A stretch of DNA of 64,000 nucleotides from Solwaraspora sp. WMMD406. Lineage in GTDB: Bacteria > Actinomycetota > Actinomycetes > Mycobacteriales > Micromonosporaceae. How positions within the stretch are numbered: position 1 is the stretch's first letter; each line of letters starts with the position of its first letter. Where the stretch lies: assembly GCF_029626025.1 (NCBI RefSeq), contig NZ_JARUBF010000001.1, positions 3,348,001 to 3,412,000 of the forward strand. The letters are read 5' to 3'. Below the pieces are notes generated by a model. The model did no database searches, had not been told where the DNA came from, and worked only from the letters and a program-made list of their open reading frames with translations. A program made the position numbers and the translations under genes. Positions 44,812-53,598 of this stretch are shown here, piece after piece.

Positions 44812-44902
44812 TCCGCTGATCCGCGTGTCGGTGCTTCCGGGCTGAGGTCGCGGCCGGGCGGGTCGTCGGCATCGTGCCCGACTCCGGTCAGTGAATCGAC
44901 TG

Positions 44903-44947
44903 TTGACAGGAGGACCTTACTTCCCACATTCTCTACTAAGTCTGTAG
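44903..44947 (+). promoter_or_regulatory. Promoter with dyad operator before the TauE gene
   Basis: TTGACA at 44903-44908, an 18-base spacer and CATTCT at 44927-44932. Overlapping the predicted start site is CTACTAAGTCTGTAG (44933-44947), with inverted ends CTAC and GTAG. The position suits repression by the neighbouring Rrf2 protein; the dyad is short, so this is tentative. Confidence 0.5.
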
Positions 44948-44972
44948 GTTTGATCGTTGAAGTGGGTGGCTC

Positions 44973-45941
44973 GTGCGGAAATTGCTGATACTCGCCCTGG
45001 TCGGTCTGCTCGCCCAACTCGTCGACGGCGCCTTGGGCATGGCGTACGGAGTCACCTCGACGACCCTGCTCCTACTCGCGGGCGTGGCACCCGCCTCGGC
45101 CAGCGCCTCCGTGCACCTGGCCGAGATCGGCACCACACTCGCCTCCGGCACCGCCCACTGGCGCTTCGGCAACGTCGACTGGCGGATCGTGGCCCGGATC
45201 GCCGTACCCGGTGCGGTGGGGGCCTTCGCCGGTGCCACCCTGCTCAGTTCGATCTCCACCGAGGCCGCCGCACCGTGGATGGCGGGCATCCTGCTGGCCC
45301 TCGGGGTCTACCTGCTCCTCAGGTTCGCCCGACCGGTCGGTGCCACCCGGGTCCGCCGGCCGCTGCGGACCCGGTTTCTCGCCCCCCTCGGGCTGACCGC
45401 CGGTTTCATCGACGCCACCGGTGGCGGCGGCTGGGGCCCGGTGGCCACCCCGTCGCTGTTGGTCTCCGGTCGGCTGGAGCCGCGCAAGGTGATCGGCTCG
45501 GTGGACACCTCGGAGTTCCTGGTCGCCGTCGCCGCGAGCCTCGGTTTCCTGATCGGGCTCGGCGCGCAGGGCTTCGTCTTCCCGATCGTGGCGGCCCTGC
45601 TGGTCGGGGGCCTGATCGCCGCGCCGATCGCCGCGTACCTGGTCCGGGTCGTACCGGCCCAGCTGCTCGGCGCGGCGGTCGGCGGGCTGATCGTGCTCAC
45701 CAACTCGCGCACCATGATGCGCGCCTTCGACGTGGCCGGTGAGCTGCGGGTGACCGTCTATCTGCTGGTCGTCGCCGCCTGGGTGGTCGCTTTCGGACTG
45801 GCCGTACGGGTACTGCGCCGTACCCGTGCCGAGGCCGCCGGCACGCCGGATCACCTGGTCGGGTCAGCGAACGCCGATCCGGCGCAGGCCGGCCACCCGG
45901 AGGGCAGGGAGGCGGTCGTCACCCACCCGAGGTCGTCGTGA
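44973..45941 (+). CDS. TauE/SafE-family sulfite or organosulfur exporter
   Basis: A 322-residue membrane protein from the GTG at 44973. Two halves of about four TM helices each carry the family motif: QLVDGALGMAYGVTSTTLLL near the start, and GLTAGFIDATGGGGWGPVAT at ~140. TauE/SafE proteins export sulfite or sulfoacetate-type anions. The C-terminal ~40 residues are a hydrophilic tail. It is divergent in control, not orientation, from the Rrf2 gene 161 bases upstream, with a promoter-operator between them. Confidence 0.9.
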   Translation: MRKLLILALVGLLAQLVDGALGMAYGVTSTTLLLLAGVAPASASASVHLAEIGTTLASGTAHWRFGNVDWRIVARIAVPGAVGAFAGATLLSSISTEAAAPWMAGILLALGVYLLLRFARPVGATRVRRPLRTRFLAPLGLTAGFIDATGGGGWGPVATPSLLVSGRLEPRKVIGSVDTSEFLVAVAASLGFLIGLGAQGFVFPIVAALLVGGLIAAPIAAYLVRVVPAQLLGAAVGGLIVLTNSRTMMRAFDVAGELRVTVYLLVVAAWVVAFGLAVRVLRRTRAEAAGTPDHLVGSANADPAQAGHPEGREAVVTHPRSS

Positions 45942-45971
45942 CCACCGCTGGCGGCGCGGCGGCGACGTGGT

Positions 45972-47519
45972 TCACTGGTCGAGCCCCAGCAGCTCGTCGG
46001 CGGTCCGGCTGATCAGGTCCCAGGCGGCGACCAGATGGCGCCGCTCGGTACGCGGAGCACCCACCGCCAGCCGCAGCGTGAACCGCCCGCCGACCCGGGT
46101 GTGGGTCAGGAAGACACTCCCGTCGCTGTTCACCCGCCCGAGCAACCGGGAGTTCAGCGCGTCGGCTCGCTCCTGCGGGGAGTTCAGCGAGTCGGCTCGC
46201 TCCTGCCGGCCGTCGGGCAGGTCGGCCCGGAGCCGGAAGCAGACCAGCGCGAACGGTCCCGGTGCGACCACCTCGAACCGGTCGTCGGCGGCGACCCGCC
46301 CGGCGAACCAGGCCGCGTGCTCCACTGCGGATCGTACGTGCGCCCGCAGTCCGCGCGCGCCGTACCAGCGGAGCACGAACCACAACTTGAGTGCCCGGAA
46401 CCGCCGGCCGAGGGGCACCTGCCAGTCACGGTAGTCGATCACCGCACCGGATTCGGAGGCCGCGTTGCGCAGGAACTCCGGCAGCACGGTCAACGCGGCC
46501 ACCAACCCGGCCCGGTCGGCCACCCAGAACGCGTCGCAGTCGAAGCCGGTCAACAGCCACTTGTGTGGATCGAAGCAGTACGAGTCGGCCCGTTCCAACC
46601 CGGCGTGGGTCCAACGAAGTTCCGGGCAGACCGCGGCGGCGCCGGCGTAGGCGGCGTCCACGTGCAGCCACACCCCGTACTCGGCGCAGATCGGGCCGAT
46701 CCGCTCGACCGGGTCGATCGCGGTCGTCGAGGTGGTGCCGATGGTGGCGACCACGATCGCCGGCCGCCGCCCGCCGGCCACGTCGGCGGCGAGCGCCGCG
46801 CGCAACGCCGCCGGTCGCATCGCCATCGTCGTCGGATCAGTCTCGATCAGCCGTACGTTGTCGTCGCCGATCCCGGCGATCCGGGCCGCCTTCTCGATCG
46901 ACGAATGTCCTTCGGTCGAGGTGTACGCGGTGTAGCCGCCCGTGGTGCCGTCGGTCCGCCAGCGTCCGCCGCTCGCCCGGTGCAGCGCGGCGAGCGTGGC
47001 GACCAGGGTCGCCGAGGACGCCGAGTCCTGGATGACGCCGCCGCCGCCCGAGTCGCTGCGGAACCGGGACGGCAGATCCAGCAGTTGCGCCAGCCAGTCG
47101 AGCATCACCGTCTCGATCTCGGTGCAGGCCGGGCTGGTGGCCCAGAGCATGCCCTGTACGCCGAGCCCCGCGCTGACCAGGTCGCCCAGCACGCTCGGCC
47201 CCGAGGTGTTGGCCGGAAAGTAGCCGAAGAAGCCGGGATGCTGCCAGTGGGTCAGGCCCGGTGCCACGATCCGATCGAGGTCGGCGAGGACGCCGTCGAA
47301 GCCGGTGCCGTCCTCCGGCGGTGCCGCCGGGAGCGCGGCGGCCACCGCCCCCGGCGGGCTGTCCGCCGGCTGGACCGGCCGCCGCTCCAGGGTCTCCCAG
47401 TAGCCGGCGATCCAGTCGACCACCTCGTACCCGTACCGGCGGAACTCAGCGACGTCCATGTGCCCGGGATCGGCGGGGGCCGGGCCGGGCCGGTCGGCGG
47501 CCGCCATCTCGTCTGCCAT
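45972..47519 (-). CDS. PLP-dependent aromatic amino acid decarboxylase
   Basis: A 515-residue group II decarboxylase (AADC/TDC-like) that removes CO2 from aromatic amino acids such as tryptophan, tyrosine or DOPA. The N-terminus has the family YGYEVVDWIAGYWETLERRPV and HPGFFGYFPANTS. The pyridoxal site is VWLHVDAAYAGAA and the Schiff-base lysine is K320 in DPHKWLLTGFDCD. The C-terminal substrate loop region is present. Near residues 437-456 a short duplication (QERADSLNS, PQERADALNS) comes from a 30-bp tandem repeat. An internal ATG at 47459 (MDVAEFRRYG) could be the true start. Substrate is uncertain. Confidence 0.92.
   Translation of the reverse strand: MADEMAAADRPGPAPADPGHMDVAEFRRYGYEVVDWIAGYWETLERRPVQPADSPPGAVAAALPAAPPEDGTGFDGVLADLDRIVAPGLTHWQHPGFFGYFPANTSGPSVLGDLVSAGLGVQGMLWATSPACTEIETVMLDWLAQLLDLPSRFRSDSGGGGVIQDSASSATLVATLAALHRASGGRWRTDGTTGGYTAYTSTEGHSSIEKAARIAGIGDDNVRLIETDPTTMAMRPAALRAALAADVAGGRRPAIVVATIGTTSTTAIDPVERIGPICAEYGVWLHVDAAYAGAAAVCPELRWTHAGLERADSYCFDPHKWLLTGFDCDAFWVADRAGLVAALTVLPEFLRNAASESGAVIDYRDWQVPLGRRFRALKLWFVLRWYGARGLRAHVRSAVEHAAWFAGRVAADDRFEVVAPGPFALVCFRLRADLPDGRQERADSLNSPQERADALNSRLLGRVNSDGSVFLTHTRVGGRFTLRLAVGAPRTERRHLVAAWDLISRTADELLGLDQ
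46150..46209. repeat. 30-bp tandem duplication inside the decarboxylase gene
   Basis: Two 30-base units (46150-46179 and 46180-46209) starting GAGTTCAGCG and differing at two positions. They add ten residues in frame to a surface-exposed region. Confidence 0.85.
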
Positions 47520-47572
47520 GGCGCGAGTCGATCAAGAATCGGCACGCGGGGCAAGCCACCCGCCGCCGACCG

Positions 47573-48835
47573 TCAGGTGGTGCCGGTGCGGGCCGCCGGC
47601 GTTGTCGCCCGCTCCGGTGTCGTGGACCGGGCCTGGGCGGCGACGCTGCTCTTGGTCGGTCGGGTTCCGCTCGGCTGGGTGCCGCTCGGCTGGGTGCCGG
47701 CCGGGCCGGTGCCGGCGGTGGCGGTGCCCGTGCTGGCCCGTACGGTCAGCCGTGGGTCGAGCAGCGTCGCCGCCGGCACCGGCTCGTCCTCCAACTTGCG
47801 CATCAGCAGGTTGACCGCCTGCCGCCCGACGTCCTCGGCGGGGATCGACACCGAGGTGAGCGCCGGACCGGAGCGTTCGGCCACCTCGTCCGGACAGATC
47901 GCCACCACCGAGATGTCGCCGGGCACCTGCCGGCCCAGGGTCGGCAGTGCGGCCAGGACGTGCCCGACCGCTGCTTCGTTGTGCACCACCAGGCTGGTCA
48001 GCCCGGGATGGCGGTGCAGCAGGCCGGCGAGCTCACGGCGTACCGCGTCGAAGTTCTCCTCACAGGGCTGGGCGATCGCGTCGACGCCGTGCTGGTCTGC
48101 GGTCTCGGCGAAGCCGGCCCGGGTGCGATGCGCGAAGCCGGTCTCCCGCTCGTAGACCACCGACGGCGCGCCGAGCAGGGCCATCTGCCGATGTCCGAGC
48201 GTCGCCAGGTGGTCGACGCACGCCGCACCGGCCCGATAGAAGTCGAGGTCGACGCAGGTCAGACCGTCTGCCTCGGCCGGGAAACCGATCAGGACGCTGG
48301 GCCGTTCCAACTCGCGCAGCAGGGGCACCCGGGGGTCACGCATCTCCACGTCCATCACCACGATGCCGTCGACCATCGCGCTCGCCGCGATCCGGCGCAG
48401 CCCGGCCGGTCCCTCGTCGGCCGTGACCAGCAGGACGTCGTGGTCGTACTGTCGCGCGGTGGTGACCACGGCGGTCGCGAACTGCATCAGCACCGGCAGG
48501 TGCATGCCGGAGCGCAGCGGCAGGACCAGCGCGATCACGTTCGCCCGTCGGCTGGCCAGCGCCCGCGCACCGGCGTGCGGGTGGTAGCCGAGAGTGTGGA
48601 TGCTGGCCAGGACCCGCTGCCGGGTGGTGGCCGAGATCGCCCGTTTGCCACTGAGCACGTAGGACACCGTGCTGACCGCGACCCCGGCGTGTCGGGCGAC
48701 GTCGGCGATCGTCACCATGTCGGGCCGTTTGCCGGTGCCCGCCACCGTGGCCGACACCGGCGAGGGGAGGTCGTCGGCCGGTGCGTCAGACCGGCCGCCG
48801 GCACCGCCCGCCGGTGGGTGCGACCGAGTGGACAC
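47573..48835 (-). CDS. LacI-family sugar regulator
   Basis: A 420-residue repressor. The GTG at 48835 shares a base with the GH3 stop (TAGTG), so the two are coupled. An alternative start is the ATG 39 codons later. The HTH is TIADVARHAGVAVSTVSYVL with hinge GYHPHAGARALASR, followed by the periplasmic-binding-fold effector domain (ANVIALVLPLRSG, MVDGIVVMDVE, DISVVAICPDEVAE). The C-terminal ~50 residues are a low-complexity Thr/Pro/Gly tail with repeated GTQPS. The likely target is the perfect palindrome at 51931-51944 ahead of GH3. Confidence 0.9.
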   Translation of the reverse strand: MSTRSHPPAGGAGGRSDAPADDLPSPVSATVAGTGKRPDMVTIADVARHAGVAVSTVSYVLSGKRAISATTRQRVLASIHTLGYHPHAGARALASRRANVIALVLPLRSGMHLPVLMQFATAVVTTARQYDHDVLLVTADEGPAGLRRIAASAMVDGIVVMDVEMRDPRVPLLRELERPSVLIGFPAEADGLTCVDLDFYRAGAACVDHLATLGHRQMALLGAPSVVYERETGFAHRTRAGFAETADQHGVDAIAQPCEENFDAVRRELAGLLHRHPGLTSLVVHNEAAVGHVLAALPTLGRQVPGDISVVAICPDEVAERSGPALTSVSIPAEDVGRQAVNLLMRKLEDEPVPAATLLDPRLTVRASTGTATAGTGPAGTQPSGTQPSGTRPTKSSVAAQARSTTPERATTPAARTGTT

Positions 48836-51792
48836 TAGGCACCTCCATCCTTGTCCCCGGCCGGACCACCGTCCGTGGCGTCGGCGAAATTCAGGTAGCT
48901 CACGGTAGCGCCTGCGGCACCGAACAGCAGATAGAGGTCCCGTACTCCGGACACACCGTGGAGCTCACCGCGCACCGTCGCCCATTCGTGCCGGCCACCG
49001 GTCACCGGCACCGGCAGGGTCCCGGCGACCGGTCCGACCAGCGGGTCGTCCAGCCGCAGGGTCAGGGTCGACCCGTCCGGTCCGCAGTCGGCCCGCCGCT
49101 GCGCGACCCGGGCGGTGACGGCGGTCGGACCCGAGCCGAAGTCCACGCCGGCGAAGGCGATCCAGCCGCCCGCCTCGGCCGCGCCGACCGCCGATCCGGT
49201 CACGCCGTCGGTGTCGGCGTCGGTGTCGCGGGCGGTGCCGTCGACGTCGTCGGTGGGTTCGATGCCGGCGTAGTCGTCGTTGTCCGCCGCCCACAACGGC
49301 CCGGCCAGCGGATCGCGCGGGCCGACGCGCTCGCCGCGTACGGTGAGTGTGGTGGTGGCGACCAGATCGGTGCAGGACCGGCCGATCGCGACGGTGTGCC
49401 GGGCGCTCTCCACCACCGGGCGGCCCCGGGTCACGTCCCAGCTGGCCAGGTCGGCGGCGGCGAGCCGGAACCGTACGGGCTCCTGCGCCCCCGGCCCGAG
49501 CTCGATCCGGTGGAATCCGCGCAGCTGACGCAGCGGCTGCTTGACCCGCGAATGTCGCTGCCGGGTGTAGAGCTGCACCACTTCGGTCCCGGCGCGGGTG
49601 CCGGTGTTGCGCACCGTGACACTGACCTCGACCAGTCCGTCGGCGTCCGTGGTGGCGGCCGACAACCTCAGGTCGCGGTAGTCGAAGGTGGTGTAGCTCA
49701 GGCCGTGCCCGAACGGGTAGAGGGGGTCGCCCCGGAAGTAGAGGTAGGTGGCGTCCGAGGCGATGATGTCGTAGTCGAGCAGGTCCGGCAGGTCGGCGGT
49801 GCGCCGGTACCAGGTCTGGGTGAGCCGGCCGGCGGGGTCGGCGTCGCCGCAGAGCACTTCCGCCAGCGCCGCGCCGTACTCCTGACCGCCGTGCGCCGAC
49901 CACAGGATCGCCGGGACGTGCTGGTCGGCCCATTCCACGGCGTACGGGTAGCTGCTGGCCAGCACCAGCACCGTCCGGGGGTTGGCGGCGTGCACCGCGC
50001 GCAGCAGCGACTCCTGGCCGGCGGGCAGCGCCAGGTCGGTGCGGTCCTCGGTCTCCCGTCCGCACACCATCGGATGGTTGCCCAGCACGACGACGGCGAC
50101 GTCGGCGTCGCGGGCGAGGGCCGCCGCGTCCCGGGCACCATCGGCGACCAGTTCGACGGTGAACGCGGTCGCCGTGTCGACGCTGGTGGCGTCGGCCCGC
50201 AGCACCCCGTCGGGGTCGACGATCACGAACCGGTCCCGGGCCAGGTGGTGCAGGGCCAGCCGGCCGTCGGCGCGGCGGACCAGCCGGAAGGTCTCGTTGA
50301 CCACCCAGCCGCCCGGTCCGGTGCGATCGTTGCGCAGCACACCGTCGTCGGCGGCGGCCAGATGACGTCCATTGGCGACGCTGCGCAGGGCGATCACGCC
50401 GTCACCCCAGCTGAACAGGTCGAACCAGCTTTCGGGCACCGCCTCGGGGGCGCTGGCCGTCAGCGGACCGCCGTCCGGGTCGCCGCTGGCCCGCAGGTAC
50501 GCCGTACCGGTGCCGACGCGCAGTGCGATCCGGTCGACGCCTTCGTGCGGGGTGACGGTGGCCGTGTCGAAGCGGGCGGCCAGCCCGTCGCGGGCGGTCA
50601 CCGCGTACGGCAGGGTCCCGCTGTACCAGTCGGTCAGTACGGTGTCGGCGAGCGGGCCGATCACCGCGATCCGCCGGATCCGGCCGCTGTCCAACGGCAG
50701 TAGCGGCGGCTCCTGCGGGCCGACGGGTGCGTTGCGCAGCAGGACGATCGACGCTCGGGCGGCGGCGCGGGCGAGTCGTTGATGTGCCGGGCAGTTGATC
50801 ACGTCGGTGTCGATCGCCGCGTACGGGTTGCGGTCGGCGGGGTCCAGGTCGCCGAGCCGGATCCGGATCGCCAGGATGTGCCGGACCGCCTGGTCGACGT
50901 CGGCCTCGTCGAGCAGTCCCCGGTCCAACGCCTCGGTGATCCGCGCGATGGTGGGGGCCGGATCGGCGTCGTTCTCGGTGAAGCTGTCGATACCGGCCCG
51001 CAGCGCCGCCGCGTATCCGGTGACGTGATCGGGAAGGTACGCCTGGGAGCCGGCGATGTTGGTGGCCGCCCCCGCGTCGCCGACGACCAGGACGTCCTGG
51101 TCGGTCCAGCGCCGTAGCTCGTCGTCGATCAGCGGGCTGAGGTGCGCGGGCCGACCGTTGACCAGGTTGTACGACGCCATCACCGCGACCGCCGCGCCGG
51201 CGGCGATCGGGGCGCGGAAGGCGGGCAGTTCGTATTCGTGTAGCACCCGGGGCGGCAGGTTGCTGGAGGTGGTGTCACGATCGGTCTCGTTGTTGTAGCC
51301 GAGGAAGTGTTTCAACGTGGGCGCGGTCCGCAGGTAGGTGGGGTGGTCGCCGCGCAGCCCGCCGGCGTACGCGGTGGCCAGTTCCCCGGTCAGCCACGGG
51401 TCTTCGGCGTAGCCCTCCTCGTTGCGTCCCCACCGGGGGTCGCGTAGCGGGTTGACCACTGGTGCCCACACGTTGAGTCCGGCGGTGCCCGGATCCTTGT
51501 GGTGGAAGGCCCGTGCCTCGGTGCCGACCGCTTCGCCGACCGCGCTCAGCAGTCGCGGATTCCAACTGGACGCGAGCCCGATCGCCTGTGGGAAGACTGT
51601 CGCCGGGCCGAGCCAGGCGACCCCGTGCAGTGCTTCGGTGCCGGTGCGGAACGCCGGGAGGCCCAGCCGCCGCACAGCTGGCTGATGCTGGTGCAGCAGG
51701 GCGATCTTCTCCGCGCGGGTGAGCCGGCTGAGCAGGTCGGTGACCCGGGCGGTGAGGGGCTGTTCGGGATCGCGGAACGTGCTGTCGCTCAT
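48835..51792 (-). CDS. GH3 beta-glycosidase with trefoil-like insert and C-terminal CBM-like domain
   Basis: A 985-residue enzyme from the ATG at 51792 (GGAAGG, 9-base spacing). The GH3 N-terminal barrel includes LNVWAPVVNPLRDPRWGRNE, LKHFLGYNNE and the nucleophile region QDVLVVGDAGAATNIAGSQA. The GH3 C-domain is IVLLRNAPVGP to LYPFGHGLSYTTF, followed by a fibronectin III-like domain. Between the two halves of the C-domain is an inserted block (RSVANGRHLAAADDGVLRND) resembling fascin/ricin trefoils. The C-terminus (~850-985) resembles CBM6. No signal peptide is visible, so it is probably cytosolic. It likely splits beta-glucosides or beta-xylosides imported by the nearby ABC system. Confidence 0.9.
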   Translation of the reverse strand: MSDSTFRDPEQPLTARVTDLLSRLTRAEKIALLHQHQPAVRRLGLPAFRTGTEALHGVAWLGPATVFPQAIGLASSWNPRLLSAVGEAVGTEARAFHHKDPGTAGLNVWAPVVNPLRDPRWGRNEEGYAEDPWLTGELATAYAGGLRGDHPTYLRTAPTLKHFLGYNNETDRDTTSSNLPPRVLHEYELPAFRAPIAAGAAVAVMASYNLVNGRPAHLSPLIDDELRRWTDQDVLVVGDAGAATNIAGSQAYLPDHVTGYAAALRAGIDSFTENDADPAPTIARITEALDRGLLDEADVDQAVRHILAIRIRLGDLDPADRNPYAAIDTDVINCPAHQRLARAAARASIVLLRNAPVGPQEPPLLPLDSGRIRRIAVIGPLADTVLTDWYSGTLPYAVTARDGLAARFDTATVTPHEGVDRIALRVGTGTAYLRASGDPDGGPLTASAPEAVPESWFDLFSWGDGVIALRSVANGRHLAAADDGVLRNDRTGPGGWVVNETFRLVRRADGRLALHHLARDRFVIVDPDGVLRADATSVDTATAFTVELVADGARDAAALARDADVAVVVLGNHPMVCGRETEDRTDLALPAGQESLLRAVHAANPRTVLVLASSYPYAVEWADQHVPAILWSAHGGQEYGAALAEVLCGDADPAGRLTQTWYRRTADLPDLLDYDIIASDATYLYFRGDPLYPFGHGLSYTTFDYRDLRLSAATTDADGLVEVSVTVRNTGTRAGTEVVQLYTRQRHSRVKQPLRQLRGFHRIELGPGAQEPVRFRLAAADLASWDVTRGRPVVESARHTVAIGRSCTDLVATTTLTVRGERVGPRDPLAGPLWAADNDDYAGIEPTDDVDGTARDTDADTDGVTGSAVGAAEAGGWIAFAGVDFGSGPTAVTARVAQRRADCGPDGSTLTLRLDDPLVGPVAGTLPVPVTGGRHEWATVRGELHGVSGVRDLYLLFGAAGATVSYLNFADATDGGPAGDKDGGA

Positions 51793-52107
51793 CGTGGATC
51801 GCCTTCCGGGATCTGCGGGGCGCCCGGCGTCCGGTTGGTGGGAAACGGTCGGTGGACCCGTTTCCGGCGCCGTGCGCGGGCAGGCGGCGGTGCGGAGTGG
51901 AGCCTGGCCGCCAGCCCGGGAAGCGCCGGCTCGAAGCGCTTCGACGACCGTCCGAAAAATGCCCCACCATCGACACGGTTTCACACGTGTTAACCGCAGA
52001 GCCCTTTGAGGTTGACATCCACCCCGGCGGCCGGTCAAGGGGCCATCCGCCACGAATTGATGTCGGTCGTGCGACCGCGCGGCGGCGGGGCGGCGGGCGC
52101 GGTCGCC
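51793..52107. other. Promoter region of the GH3-lacI unit
   Basis: 315 bases between the ROK stop and the GH3 start. They contain the LacI operator at 51931-51944 and, further upstream for GH3, a near-palindrome around ACACGTGT (about 51983-52001, arms GGTTAACAC and GTGTGAAACC on the minus strand). No gene is supported here. Confidence 0.55.
51931..51944. promoter_or_regulatory. LacI-family operator before the GH3 gene
   Basis: Perfect 14-bp palindrome TCGAAGCGCTTCGA with the central CG typical of LacI-family sites. It lies 139 bases upstream of the GH3 ATG, and the LacI gene is the last gene of the same unit. Confidence 0.8.
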
Positions 52108-53346
52108 TCAGCCGCCGGGCTTGGTCGGTATCGCCGGCATCCGACCGCTGTCGATCGCCGCGATCGCCCGGGTGGCCCCGCCGGTCGCCGCCGCGCCGCC
52201 GGCCAGAGTGGACGCGACCAGTCGCGCGCCGCCGGCCTCCGGTGCCACCGTACGGGCTGCCAGCTGCTCCTGCGCGGCCGGCAGCAGCCAAGCGGCCAAC
52301 GGAACGTAGTAGCCGCCGAGCAGCACCACCTCGGGGTTGACCAGGTTGGCCAGGATCGACACCCCGGTGCCCAGGTGCCGGCCGATCTCGGCGAGTGTGG
52401 CCAGGGCGCGCTCGTCACCGGCGCGAGCCAGGGTCCGTACCCGGTCGATCTCCGGCGCGAAGTCGGTCAGCGGCCCGTCGGCCTCGGCGTCGGGCAGGAC
52501 CCGGCGGATCAGGGCGGGCACGCTGGCGAGCGCCTCCAGACATCCGTTGGCGCCGCACCGGCACACCGGCCCCTCGGGGTCGAGCTGGATGTGTCCGATC
52601 TCGCCGGTGAAGCCACGCGCGCCGTGCAGCAGCCGACCATCGACCACCAGGCCGGCGCCGATGCCGGCACCACCGGTGAGGTGCACCAGGTTGGCGGTGC
52701 CGGCGTGCGGTCCGTGCCGGTGTTCGGCCAACGCGGCCAGTTGCGCGTCGTTGTCGACCACCACCTCGTACGCCGGCTCGCGCAGCGCCCGGATCAGGTC
52801 GGTGCGCAGGTCCACGTCGCGCCAGCCGAGTTCGGGAGACAGGCAGACCCGCCCGTCGCGGTCGACCAGACCGGGTACGCCGACCGTCAGCCCCAACACC
52901 TGGCGACCCTGCCGGGACACCCGGGCCACCGCCCGGCCGGCCAGCGCGGCCACCGTACTCGCCGCCTTCCCGGGGGTGGCGGCCAGGCCGGTGAACGCCC
53001 GCCGCCAGGACAGCAGCTCGCCGCCCGCGAGGTCGAGCGCGACGGCGGTGAGGTGGTCCGCGCTGATCTCGATGCCGACCGCCGCGTACGCCGCGCCGTC
53101 GATGACCAGCATGGTGGCCGGCCGGCCGATCCGGTGCTCGGTCAGCCCGATCTCACGTACCAGCCGCCGGTCGATCAGATCGGCGACGAGGCTGGAGACG
53201 GTCGCCTTGTTGAGCCCGGTGGCGGCGGCGATGTCGGCCCGGGAGCACGGTGCGTGGGCGCGGACGTAGCGCAGCACGACCGCGAGGTTGGTGGCGCGTA
53301 CGTCGGTCAGGTCCGCTGGTTGCGGGCCGCTCTGCATGGTGATCAC
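52108..53346 (-). CDS. ROK-family transcriptional regulator (XylR-like)
   Basis: A 412-residue ROK protein from the GTG at 53346 (GAGG, 6 bases; an ATG three codons later is possible). The N-terminal winged helix is SRADIAAATGLNKATVSSLV. The sugar-kinase fold follows (GIEISADHLTAVALDLAG, LTVGVPGLVDRDGRV, VDNDAQLAALAEH), and the ROK zinc motif is CRCGANGCLEALAS. It is divergent from the sugar ABC operon. Operator-like sequences of the XylR type lie in that divergent promoter and before GH31, so it probably represses both until a xyloside-type sugar binds. Confidence 0.92.
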   Translation of the reverse strand: MITMQSGPQPADLTDVRATNLAVVLRYVRAHAPCSRADIAAATGLNKATVSSLVADLIDRRLVREIGLTEHRIGRPATMLVIDGAAYAAVGIEISADHLTAVALDLAGGELLSWRRAFTGLAATPGKAASTVAALAGRAVARVSRQGRQVLGLTVGVPGLVDRDGRVCLSPELGWRDVDLRTDLIRALREPAYEVVVDNDAQLAALAEHRHGPHAGTANLVHLTGGAGIGAGLVVDGRLLHGARGFTGEIGHIQLDPEGPVCRCGANGCLEALASVPALIRRVLPDAEADGPLTDFAPEIDRVRTLARAGDERALATLAEIGRHLGTGVSILANLVNPEVVLLGGYYVPLAAWLLPAAQEQLAARTVAPEAGGARLVASTLAGGAAATGGATRAIAAIDSGRMPAIPTKPGG

Positions 53347-53473
53347 GTTACGCCTCGCCGACCTGGGTGATCGGCTCGGCCGTCGGCGTACGGGGGTCGG
53401 GTTCCGGGGGTGGGCCGCCGCTGGTGGGTCGCGTCATGTCGGCCTCCCTTGTGGCACCTGTCACCGTCGGCTA

Positions 53474-53499
53474 CTTTGTTTAGTCACCAGACGAACTAA
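53474..53499. promoter_or_regulatory. Candidate ROK operator at the ABC transporter promoter
   Basis: Read on the minus strand, this site begins TTAGTTCGTCTGGTGAC and ends AACAAAG. It aligns without gaps to the site at 60306-60332, sharing TTAGTT, TGGT, AC and AACAAA at equal spacing. Its ends also form a partial dyad (GTTTAGT and ACTAAC). B. subtilis XylR operators have the same TTAGTTTGTTT/AACAAACTAA character. Confidence 0.7.
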
Positions 53500-53598
53500 C
53501 TCTAGCGTGCAAACCGTACCCCCACACCCCCATTACGAGCGGCACGTCACCGGCGGCCATACCGGGACAGCCGCTCGCCGATACGAAGGGAGCGCGCC

